NCBI RefSeq assembly: GCF_910592395.1
Contig: NC_088313.1
Span: forward strand, 2,670,501 to 2,730,500
Length of the DNA: 60,000 nucleotides
DNA from: Lineus longissimus
Taxonomy: Eukaryota > Nemertea > Pilidiophora > Heteronemertea > Lineidae
Direction of reading: 5' to 3'
This document shows, in pieces, positions 1 through 10,315 of this stretch; position 1 is the first letter of the stretch; each line of letters starts with the position of its first letter. The position numbers and the translations under genes are program-made. The notes below the pieces were generated by a model. The model was not told the origin of the DNA, did no database searches, and was given only the letters and a program-made list of their open reading frames with translations.

Positions 1-390
1 TTGTACACTACGTCGGAGAACATCGACAGGGAATACGTACTCTTATCTTTATGGGAACTTAGAAGAGTCAATCAAGTCTGAGCCCGCGGTTGTTGAAACC
101 AAATTGTCGTTCACTTCTATAGCCTACGTTTACTTGGCTTAACTGAAGGGGGTAACGCCGAGTTGAAGTTAGCGCCAAGTTAGTTACAAACTTGGCCCGC
201 GTCGGTCTCAATTGAATCAAATACATATTGCTGGTGCGTGGTAAACAGAGGTGTAAACATGATCCACGTGCAAACGATATTACACAGCCAAAATATTGAT
301 GTTCAAAACATTTTGTTAACCCATGTTTCATTTTTGATAGAAGGTTAAACCGCTGCATGCTTATCCCTTTAACACTTATAGTCCCAACAG

Positions 391-540
391 AGAGTCCAGC
401 GTCGACGCGTTGAGAAGGAGGCAGACACAGAAGTCGCCTCAGGCGGTGATAAAAAACCTGCTACGAGGGTGAAAAAAGTATCGCGCTCTTCGAATGTGTT
501 TGCTAACTTTACGCAGGCACAAATACAAGAACTGAAAGAG
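391..540 (+). other. Alternative N-terminal exon A of myosin light chain
   Basis: 50 codons, phase 0 at both ends, after acceptor CCCAACAG and before donor GTATTC. It ends SSNVFANF...QIQELKE, parallel to exon B. Because both exons are phase 0/0 and end at the same protein position, they look mutually exclusive. Exon A has a Lys/Arg-rich stretch and SS where exon B has TS at the kinase-target position. The GTATTC donor is weaker than consensus. Confidence 0.75.
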
Positions 541-3500
541 GTATTCGGATAGAAAGTAGACTGTTATACATATAGTTCCCCACCTGACACCTTCCAAACT
601 TGTCCTCGTTCTCTCCACAGGCAAGCAAGTAGGCCAATGAAGAAAATATCCTTAAATCATATCACAAATCTACCGACTTTATTTCCAATCATTCCTATCA
701 AACATAATGTAGCTCCCCACCTGACACGTTCCTAACTGTCCACATTCTTTCCACAGGTAAGCAAGAAGGCTAAGGAAGTTACTCTTATCCTGTCACATAT
801 TCACCAACTTCATTCCCAATGTAGCTCCCCACTTGACACTTCCCTAACTGTCCACGTTCTCTCCACAGGCAAGCAAGAAGGCCAAGGAGGGAGGTAAAGA
901 TGGAAAGCGTGCCACGCGCGCCACCTCCAACGTCTTTGCTATGTTCAACCAGAACCAGATCCAGGAGTTCAAAGAGGTTTGAGCAAAACAGATACTTAGC
1001 AACCGTGTGATATTTGGTTATTTTCATTCTTTTTTAAACATGATATTCTCCTTTGTTTTCCTTTTCTTTGGTGAGGGGCTTTATTCAAAAAAGAAGAGAT
1101 TGGCACGTGAAAACGGGTATTTCGCAAGGATGGGTGATTTTTAGAATCCGTGAATAACCATAGTGATTGTGTATGATGATACAGACATTTTACGGGTGTG
1201 GTGACATGATATTTTTTCCGTAGGAATACCTCTCAAGCTCAAAATGTCGGCAGAAACTGCTCGAATATACGGGATATACGGCATTATCAGCGCTGTGTCG
1301 CACCTGGAGTATGGTTGGGAGGGGTGGACAGACACACCTTGTATCTCACTGTGCAGTGCATGCCTCCCAAACTTAAAATGTTGTCAGAAACTGCACGAAT
1401 ATCATGAATATCATACGGGACTTCACGGCATGACTCGGCGCTGTGTCGTACCCAGGAGTATGGTTTGGAGGGGTCGACAGACATACCTTGTATCTCACTG
1501 TACAATGCATGTATTTAAGACAAATAATTTAGACATTGAAGCATTTTGAGTGTAGGAGTTAACCGGTGGTCTTACCTTGCAGGCTTTCTCGATGATGGAT
1601 GAGAACCGAGATGGCTTCATCGATGCCAACGACCTCAGGGCCATGTACTCCTCACTGGGTAAGTATCCTTCGACAGCAGTTCTTATTTTTCATGAAGATG
1701 AAGAAAGCAATACTTGTTCTTTGTTGGTTTTACCTTAAGCAAAATGTATACATTATTTTGTAATTGTTTTAATTTGTTATTCTTCAGCTATGGCCAAATT
1801 CATTAGATCATTTGTTAAAGCGATACCCATTTCTTGTTAACAGGCAGAGAACCCAAGGAAAGCGAACTGGAAGCTATGTTGAAGGAAGCCCCAGACCCGT
1901 CAAAGTTCAACTTCACTGCTTTCCTCACACTTTTTGGTGAACAGTTACACGGTAAGTTTGATAAGGATGTCGAAATGTTCTTACAGGTAGATAGGAATCG
2001 AAATCATCACACTTTTTGGAAACAAAATTACCATCTCCCCTCCGTAATGAACACTTCGTCGACCTGCACAAAGTCCATTTGGAATTATTCCTGGATCAGA
2101 ACTAAAAGGTCATGGAAATGTTCTAAGGCGTCTGCTCACCTCGAGCACGAACATCAGTTTTTCTATTGATGGACATCGTGCATTCGCTTAAAAAGAATAT
2201 GTTACATGTAATGTTCTGAGGCGAGATGGGTATAGCAAGACCACGGCTCGGCTGTTCAAAACAAGTGTTGTCGCTGAGGCTGACGTTAACTTGGCGTTAG
2301 ATCTAAGGGCTTACTGAAAGAGATAACGCCTCTTTGAGTTAAAGCCAGCGTTCGTGACCAAATTAGTTTTAACAACCAGGCTCACAAGCATGGAACTGCG
2401 ATGGGATACGCAACATGACTGATCTGTTAACTTAAAAACCTTGTTACGGTATATTTCAGGTACCGATCCCGAGAACACGCTTATGATGGCTTTCAAAATG
2501 TTTGACGAAGACGGCAAAGATTATATCGACGAGCCTTAGTAAGTACATGTAATCTAATAAAACTAACTTATACGTCTCAAGCATTTCTTTGGATCGATAA
2601 AAAGACGCTACCGCCTTAATACTTATATTACAATTTTCGGGACGCTGATGCAGAAAATCTTGAGGCAATTTCATTCGTGGTAAAGAGTCATCGAAATGTC
2701 TAAACTTGTATTTTGGCTTCGTATTGCATTTGATTTGATATCGAGTAAGACTTAAACACATGATACCAATAGTTTAAATACAGATAAGGCATGGATTTGA
2801 TTAATACGAAGATGTAGTTAGGCCCTACCAGTAGTTACATGTATTACAATATGCCCCTTAGTATGTTATGATGTAGTTACTCCCCAATCCAATTTTGAAA
2901 ACATTTTGTTTCAGCAAACAAGCGATATCCGAGTTTTCAACATTGGAAGTTTTTAGACCCAAACACATTTTAATAAGGAGACTGTACACATAATATTACT
3001 CATGTCTATATTCTCCCTTTAAGAAGTATATGTCGTGGGTTTTCCTGCGTTAGAATTATTCTTCCTCCTGAATGATCATTTCATTATTTTGATTCAGATT
3101 AGTACACCTCATTAATTTTGTATTTCAGCGTAAAAGAATTGCTTACGCAAATGGGTGATAACTTTTCTGATTCGGAAGTAAGTACGGCAGTTGGTCATCG
3201 GATGCTGAAAGGTTGCCATCCCTGTTGCCAAGGCCTCGAATTGCCAGGAGTATTGTGTCTGCTGGTTTAGTTTATGGCATTTCTCAGTATTTCACAGTTT
3301 CAAAAATTCATAAAAAGCACACACGAGATAATGCGGTAACGTAGGGCTTTGGCATTGAAAAGAACGAATACAACTATCTAGCCTCATTTTCGACTTAACC
3401 TGTGGAAACATGTTTTTGTGCCCACTAAATAGGCACAAACTCCCTCGACGGATACATGTAACAACAGAGTTCACCCTTTATTGTGCAAAATGCATTTGTA

Positions 3501-6500
3501 TCGCCATAATGCTGCATAGAATTATACGCACAGCGTTGCCAGATTTTTTCATCGACATGTAACTGAAATAAGATTTACTGTCTAAAATCACAACTTCCAA
3601 AAAAGAAATAATTTCGAAACAAACATTACCTTAGAGTTTGCGTTAAATTCCCCCTTGAGGACTGCAAATTAAACCACCAGAACCAGAATACTTCGGGTTA
3701 TTTGATGTCAAAGGCACTACTCCCCCATTGGCTGACTCCACACCACCAACAGCAACTGGCTGCATGGGCCACGGACCAGCATCTGCTGCCTGTCTTAACC
3801 TATATTGCCTTTCAGTCCATTTGCGGCAGAGCTCAACGTCTTATAATCTATCACCCCTGTCCTACTTCCCTGTCCCCATGGCCCTACACTCCTGTTTGCA
3901 GATGCCAAACTCCTCCCCAAGACTCCGACAAAACACTGCCAAGATCATCAAATGATTTTCGTTGAGAACTTAGTCAGTTCCTTAAAAGTTACGATTCTTA
4001 TAAGATCATTGTTTTTTTCAAGATCTATTCGCTTCTTTTATAAGTTCCTTGACAAGATTCTGATTTAATGTAAACATCATCTGAAGTCCATTAAAACGGT
4101 TTGTCAATCAGGGCAGTTTGGCATCTGCAGACTTTGTAATAACCAGATAATGTACAATGAGTGAATTCCCTTCCCAAATGCCCGACCCGAATGTCCCGTA
4201 CTCCAAATCCCACGGTGTCTGTGATCTGAAGCTGCGTATTCCATATTGAAGTCAGAAACGAACTATTACGACTATTGTGGTATGTACAGCTTCAGATTGT
4301 ATTGACCACATTAACCACGCAGTGAACCTCGGATTCCGTTCCTTGTACCTCATCAGTTACCTGAGCACCTTGCAAAGTACCTGTTTGAAACACCGCAAAG
4401 GGAGATGATACACAGTAATGTGCCCGCGGAAAGTTCATGGAAAACCTTTTTTTCTGTGAGTGCACGTGTTTACTGTACGTGTTATGCGTGACGGGGAAAT
4501 TTAACCTTGGCATTCTTGTTAATTGGTTCTGATTAACGAAACTTTATACTACGAAAAATCATCTCCGGAATCTCAGGTTCCCGTGTGGTTGCCTCGTCCC
4601 CTCCCTTGCTAGCACCTCAGCGGATGGACTTCTCTGCCTAAATGCTTCACCAACCATGCCAATGGGCCCTTCCTCTCCCCGCACGCCCGACTGTTCGCAC
4701 GCCAATGGTTCCCCGAGGCGGCACCTTCTATACTTGTGTTGGAACCTCTGACTCCCTGTCACGTCTTCCTTCAGTTTAGTGGACCTACTGCTGCATACCG
4801 GTGACTGCTTCACCGAACATGAGGTAAGCGCAGTATTTCGCCTCGAGTTTTGTCAAGTGGAAAACACCATGGCCACAACTGTACTAGTACGATATCCAAG
4901 AAATACCTGAACTGACCTGATAAGAATGATTAGGAATATATACATTTGTGGTCAGATGTGTTTTCCAGGCGTTTCTGCTGTTTGTGATCAGGTCGAAAAT
5001 ATAAATTAGTATCCTGTACATTTGCACATATTCAAAACTTGTTTATATTCATCGAGAGAATCAGAAAGCAAAACGAATTCAACGGCGATGATGCTATTTG
5101 TAATCATAAAACTTCATCAATCTCGTAGTGGTCATAATGAAATTTGACCTGGTTTTTTTTGGTTGGTAAAGGCATCTATCACTGGGAAGTATACTGGAAT
5201 ATGTTATAATAGAGACAACACACTATTTAAGTTCAGTTACTTTATTGTGAATCAATTAGTCTTTTATGAGAAGTTACGGAGAAAAAAAGTTTCAAAAGCT
5301 TCATTGTACAAATGAAAAAATGAAAAACCAAAGAACACGGCGCCAAAAAGGAAGTCTCTTGAATAAGTGAAATGCAAGAAATAGTTTTTGGATACCTAAT
5401 AAACGTTAAACTACAACCACATATGTAACTCTTGTTCGGAAAGCAACCTCTATCACGAAACAGCAGAAACGCTAAAATGAATGCAGTAGATTTTCCTAGT
5501 CTAGATGCTATGAGCGTTACCTCACCCTAAGAATGTTGTGGTTACATGGACATTCTGTGCAGAAAATGTACTTGGAACCACGGCAAATCGTGGTTGATAC
5601 GAACGTTGCCTTTAAGTTGTATAGGTAAGATATTTCTGTTCTGTTTTTTCAACGATAACCCGTGATGTACGAAGTTAGAAATTGTTTAGTGTAGGACCAG
5701 TATCCAGCAATAACTACTGCAAACCTGCGGCACAACTGTTTCGCTTCTTCGATGGAAGCTTCATGACTACATGAAAGTGTGCTGTTTAGGCAGCTGCTCC
5801 GAAAAAAGTGGCATTATTTTCTGAAATAAAAATGATCGCACAACCAATTGGAATGACGACGATTGAGTGAGATTATCATTAGCGAGTGAATTTCCTTTTG
5901 CCGTTTCGTTTAGTTCTAGTGGCGTTTTTAGCAGTGGGTTGTGTGCAGATTCCTTTAAATCTTATGTTATGTCATCGAAACTATACGATTTCCTTTTTCA
6001 ACAACGCAGAAATCATAGACAAGTTTAAACTAACTTAGATTCGTGATATTCCTATCAGTGACCTCTTGTCACAATATATTTTGGTACCAATAATAGGGGA
6101 ACGCCGTTCGAATAATTACAGGTGGTCCAGGAAAATAGAAATGCAGTTATACACAATGCTGTAGTGTAGTTATCATGAATGCGGAATTGCTGAAACTTGG
6201 TAATGATAGTATTTGTATATCTTTCTGCACAACGACAATGCTGAAAATATCCAGTGCGTGTTTACCCAGTCGGAAATTTTAAAATTCAATTACGCATTTC
6301 CATTGTTAAACGAACGGCGTAGGCCTTTAAAAGAAAAGATCACCTGAGCGAGGTATAACTTAAAGGTAGGTGGTAGTCACAAAGAGAAGCCCTCGGGCAG
6401 CTTTACTGGTTGAGATAATTAAAGTCCAAAATGCTGGTACAACAATGTGTCATTTTGGTAGCTGTTGCGTTTTCATGGGCATTTGAGAAATGTTCACCTG

Positions 6501-6980
6501 GTAAGCTTTTTTTCCTTTTCGCTCGTAGAACCTTCCCGGCTATTTCGCTTATTTTGTACTGTACTGCATTTTTAAACTTTAATGTTATAGATGCTCTAGA
6601 AAATGTACGTACTGTATTGCGGTTAAAGCATGTTGACTGCATTTCATGTTCGCATGATCAGACTATTGTTAAGTAAGCGAAGATTACTTGGTATAAACAT
6701 CGGGACCGAAGATTTTATTCGATGATAATTCACGTAGAAGAACAATTATGATATATCAAACTTTGATCACAAACGAAAGATTAACCATCTAGTTTCAATG
6801 ACATACTAAACTGGCAATGTTATCGAAATGAAGATTACATGTATATTCAATTCTTATCCGTGGCATTTCAATTTTCAGTTAAAACAAACCTGGAGGGAGG
6901 CTCCCGTCAGCGACGGCAAGTTCGACTACAAAAAGATGGTGAAAATCATGAAGCGCGGTGCTGACGAGGACATCCAGTAA
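391..6980 (+). CDS. Myosin regulatory light chain (5' end outside window)
   Basis: EF-hand light chain that binds the myosin heavy-chain neck and sets motor activity through phosphorylation. Exons read from splice sites: 391-540 or 869-976 (alternatives), then 1583-1658, 1844-1951, 2460-2538, 3129-3177 and 6879-6980 (stop TAA). The common exons keep one frame throughout. The first EF-hand loop, DENRDGFIDAND, has acidic or polar ligands at positions 1, 3, 5, 9 and 12, as in the divalent-cation site of this family. Later motifs such as FLTLFGEQLHGTDPE, MGDNFSDSE and WREAPVSDGKFDY match the family order. From exon 869 onward there are 173 codons, close to the usual 160-175 aa. The initiating ATG must lie in an upstream exon before position 1. 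The last intron (3178-6878) is long. The family call is very secure; the muscle or non-muscle subtype is not. Confidence 0.93.
573..800 (+). pseudogene. Two decayed tandem copies of the exon B acceptor and start
   Basis: The block before exon B (CCCCACxTGACAC..., pyrimidine tract, CACAG, then AAGCAAG...) occurs three times, beginning near 573, 710 and 822. Only the third leads into an intact exon. The first copy (acceptor ending at 620) has an in-frame TAG after four codons. The second (acceptor ending at 756) reads CCACAG followed by GTAAGC, so the exon start has become donor-like, and its coding similarity fades after about eight codons. This is a tandem duplication of exon and acceptor with two dead copies. 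Confidence 0.7.
869..976 (+). other. Alternative N-terminal exon B of myosin light chain
   Basis: 36 codons, phase 0/0, after a strong pyrimidine tract and CACAG, before donor GTTTGA. It encodes ASKKAKEGG... and then RATRATSNVFAMF, the classic myosin-light-chain-kinase target context with adjacent Thr-Ser. It continues QNQIQEFKE into the shared EF-hand exon at 1583. Confidence 0.82.
1241..1510. repeat. Two-copy intronic tandem repeat, about 135-147 bp
   Basis: The stretch from AAAATGTCGGCAGAAACTG (1241) through the following GTATCTCACTGTGCAGTGCATG recurs from 1375 to about 1510 with substitutions and a small insertion. It lies in the light-chain intron between 976 and 1583. No coding function is apparent. 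Confidence 0.7.
3178..6878 (+). other. Long last intron of light-chain gene, no recognised feature
   Basis: The intron runs from donor GTAAGT at 3178 to the acceptor ending at 6878. The sequence is AT-rich without an exon-like reading frame that I recognise. Short open stretches near 3702-3965, 4559-4813 and 6431-6676 show no family motif. Confidence 0.6.
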
Positions 6981-7190
6981 ACCCTTCCCAAGTCTCCATC
7001 TCTCTCCTACTCACTTCATTCTCCCTTATGAATATTCATGGCAAACTTGACCTTTTTGACATCATGAGATATCTATGACACCATGGAAAATTACCATCAA
7101 AGAAAACGGAAATGAAACGAGATCACATGGCAATCACCTATTTTAACATAAACTATCATCATGGACGTTTTGATGTTTCTCGCGGACGGT

Positions 7191-7375
7191 AATAAAATAC
7201 GCTCCTTATGTGTAAAATGGGTGATTTTAAAACTTATTCACATGTCACAAACTAACCAATCATTGTCAAGAACACATCGCGTGTGTCCCGCCATTTTGTG
7301 AGTTAGGAAAAGCCACTGTCATTGTGGTCGTTACTGTATACAACTTGTGATCAAATTATGTGAAATTCAAATAAA
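7191..7375 (+). promoter_or_regulatory. Candidate polyadenylation signals of light-chain gene
   Basis: Two canonical AATAAA hexamers follow the light-chain stop codon (6980), at 7191-7196 and 7370-7375. Either could terminate the transcript, giving a 3' UTR of roughly 0.2 or 0.4 kb. No downstream T-rich element was tested. Confidence 0.5.
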
Positions 7376-7399
7376 TCTTATTTATTTATGAATTATTGT

Positions 7400-9555
7400 C
7401 ATAAACTCAACAAACGATATATCAGCGGTTTATGATGGCAATTTTAAACAGCTAAATCAAAGAAAATCTATGTAATGTATGAAGCAAGATGTCGAAGCCT
7501 CCAAGTCGAAACGTTTTCGAATAACACGTTTCCCAATTCTTTTTGGCCAAAGAGTGGTATGCATTCCAATTACACATAAAGTTGGGGCGTTTCCCATCTT
7601 TCTATGAGTAGCAGTTGTGCTGTTGTCTGTCTTTTCCTAGGCAGATCAACAATTTGGATGTTATCATGGGGGTAAAATGCCAATTGATCAAGGTCGAGCT
7701 TCAAGGTCAGCAGAAAAGCGAAGCCAACAACATTTTGAAGCATTTCAAACTCCGAGTCACAAATCAGAAAAGCAAATTTGTATTTTACAGAGTTGCAGTT
7801 CTTTTGAATACTAGAACTATTTTGATCCCCCATGTTAATTCTAACGACTGCTCACTCAGAATATAAGCCCCAGCAGTCTTGCTAAACAGCAAGCCCAGTT
7901 TGAGTTCGCTCTCTGGCTGGTTCTGTTGGCCAAGCAGGATTGTGGATAGCCCAGTGTTGTGTTTATTAACCTGTTTTGATTCATAGTCCAGAAACATCTC
8001 TCAGCCTCCAAAATATGAAAGCACACCTTTAACTGTTTCATCAGGTGCTGTGCGTACTAGTCACCTTTAAATGCCGTATCCTCTGGAATCTGGACTATCC
8101 GTAGACGCTAGGTAGCTAAGATCGTACCTTCATTCGCTCCTTTTAAGGATTCGACGAAGATGCGGCGTTGCACGAAGTTAAATATATGACCTGTCTTGTG
8201 AATATGTCTGGAATAGTATATGCTTAGGTACACTAGGTAAGCAAGAATTTGCTTATCTGCATGCATTGCAGTGAAGTTGGATTGTTCGTGGGGTTTCTTA
8301 TTGAAACAATAAAATGCTGTGCACAGGCAATTGGAGTTCTAGTTCTATTTTTAGCATGCTTCTTTCTTCCATTTTGCTTCCTAGGAGAAAGTATGCTCCG
8401 GGATTGCTGGTCTGATTCCAACCTCGTTCAAAGGATTCTTCTTCAGTTGTAAGCACTGGAAACTTGCCTATATAATACTGCCGATGATTAATGACGAGGT
8501 TGGCATCATTCCTTGGCAGCTCAGGTGGATTTCTACCAGTTACTAAAAGGCATAGAGGAAGACATACCTGAACCTTAACCCATTCAGAAGCCAAGTCAGA
8601 TAACAGACTTTGCGCCAAGCTAAACTGCGTTGCCGGACCTAATGAACGCCACCATCAGCAAAAAGTAAAACCAATTGAATAATATTTGGTCAGCAGCATT
8701 ACATTACGAGGTTGGTGTGTCCGTGCCAGCCTGAAGTTGGCTACTTATTTCCTATTCTCAAGTAAATTATTCCTGGTTCACGGCAATGTACCGGTAAGGG
8801 CTTTTTGAGTCTGGTCACTGTAAGGGCTTCGTCAGCAATTCATTGGTAAGGGCGAAATGCAGTAACTTGTGGCAATAAAGGCCTACTGCAACCCCAACCG
8901 TCTTAGGATATGGAATAGGTAAGAAATAAGTATTGCTGTTGGTTGGTCGACATGACTGCGTTATTTTGGGGATGCGCGCCAGGTGCATAGTTCCAACATT
9001 TGCTGTTAGATGGCGCTGCAGTACGTTCAAGTGCTGATACGGAGGACGCTTCCAGACAAGTGTGACGACCACGCAGGCAATACCGCTGGAAGTTCAGTAT
9101 GATCTGCCGTCGTTGTGCGTATCTACTATGGTTGTGACGCCTCAGTCCATACGTTTCTATCAAATAATCATAAATAGACCAGTTCATTCATGTGTATGAC
9201 CCACGTGGTTTAATGATTGATACTAAGGCAATCTCTGTCACGGTGTATCGGTTTGCCTTAGTAAAATACGTGCTTACCTGGAGAGGAAATGACGACACAA
9301 AGAAACAGACAAAAGATCAGTTCATTTGGAGGGGTGTAAAGGCCCGTATTTATTATTTTTATCCGAGTGAACCCCTCCAACACTGTAGTGGGAGGGCCTG
9401 GTTTCTATTGTGTTGCAAAGGTAAACCAATACCTTACCCCACCGTGTCTATGTCAACTAAAGTATTTTAGCACAGAACTGTGCCTCATCCACAGACAGTC
9501 TGATATTTATCAACGTTTTCTTTGCTATAAGCAATTGAAAGACTCTACTAGAAGT
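7400..9555. other. Intergenic DNA, nothing recognised
   Basis: No exon with family motifs, RNA gene or clear repeat was seen on either strand. The short open frames overlap each other on opposite strands and look random. Confidence 0.5.
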
Positions 9556-9559
9556 TATA

Positions 9560-9719
9560 CAGTGGAACCATCCATAGTGGACACCTCTCTAACAAGGACA
9601 CTGCATTTCGTCCCCGATTGGTAAATTCCATTGAATTCGACCTCCGTAATCAGGACACCTCTCAAATAAGGACAACATTTGTCAGTCACAAGTGTCTCCA
9701 TAATAAAGAGGGCCTACTG
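9560..9719. mobile_element. 160-bp pogo/Tc1-like MITE
   Basis: Inverted ends CAGTGGAACC and (reverse) CAGTAGGCCC lie between TA dinucleotides at 9558-9559 and 9720-9721. The interior has the GGACACCTCT / TAAGGACA wording typical of pogo-type termini. It is too short to code for a transposase. Confidence 0.72.
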
Positions 9720-9721
9720 TA

Positions 9722-10315
9722 GTTTTTTTCTTTACGTTTATAGAGACCATCATCGGGAATAAACTTTTTGTTGCATATACACAATTCCCTTGGGCTTGTG
9801 GATGACTTCGTCATTTTATCTAAAGGTTTACCGGCAAATAAATACACCATAGATTATGTGGTTGATCATGTATAACGTATTCTATATTTATTCGAACCAT
9901 TTGTTTTATTAAAGGGGGTTTGTATCATTATTTGTTTGCCAAGTCGGCTCTGGAATCGTAATTTCCGACAGCGTCGATCGTTTTGTTTTCTCACTATACA
10001 CCGGTAAGAAATAGTTCAGTTAGACACTTAAATTTGTATACACTATTAGAAAGTATCAATATCTAAAGTAGAGGTGCAAGATTATAATACAAAGGGTTGA
10101 GATTGCATACGTTATCGTTCATCAACGTTGGGAAGGGTTTTTGATGCCGATACGATATAAATACAGCAAATGGGCTTTGATCTGCAGTATTGAAAGGTAA
10201 TCTGGCTGATGCTTTAACGCCAGGAGTGCTTGGCCAGTTACACAAATACCACAGCATACCTGGCCGATTACAACACCATTCTCTAGCCTACCTATGACTG
10301 GCCCCTTTCAACATA
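9722..10315. other. Upstream region of the GPCR gene, nothing specific seen
   Basis: AT-rich intergenic DNA. It presumably contains the receptor's promoter and 5' leader, but no TATA box or other element is convincing by eye. Confidence 0.4.

Noticed and set aside
3702-3965. Proline/histidine-rich frame in the light-chain intron
   Set aside because: It is a short frame with two overlapping alternatives and no splice context or known motif.
9192-9624. Overlapping 92- and 85-codon frames as genes
   Set aside because: The second runs into the pogo-like MITE, and neither shows family motifs.
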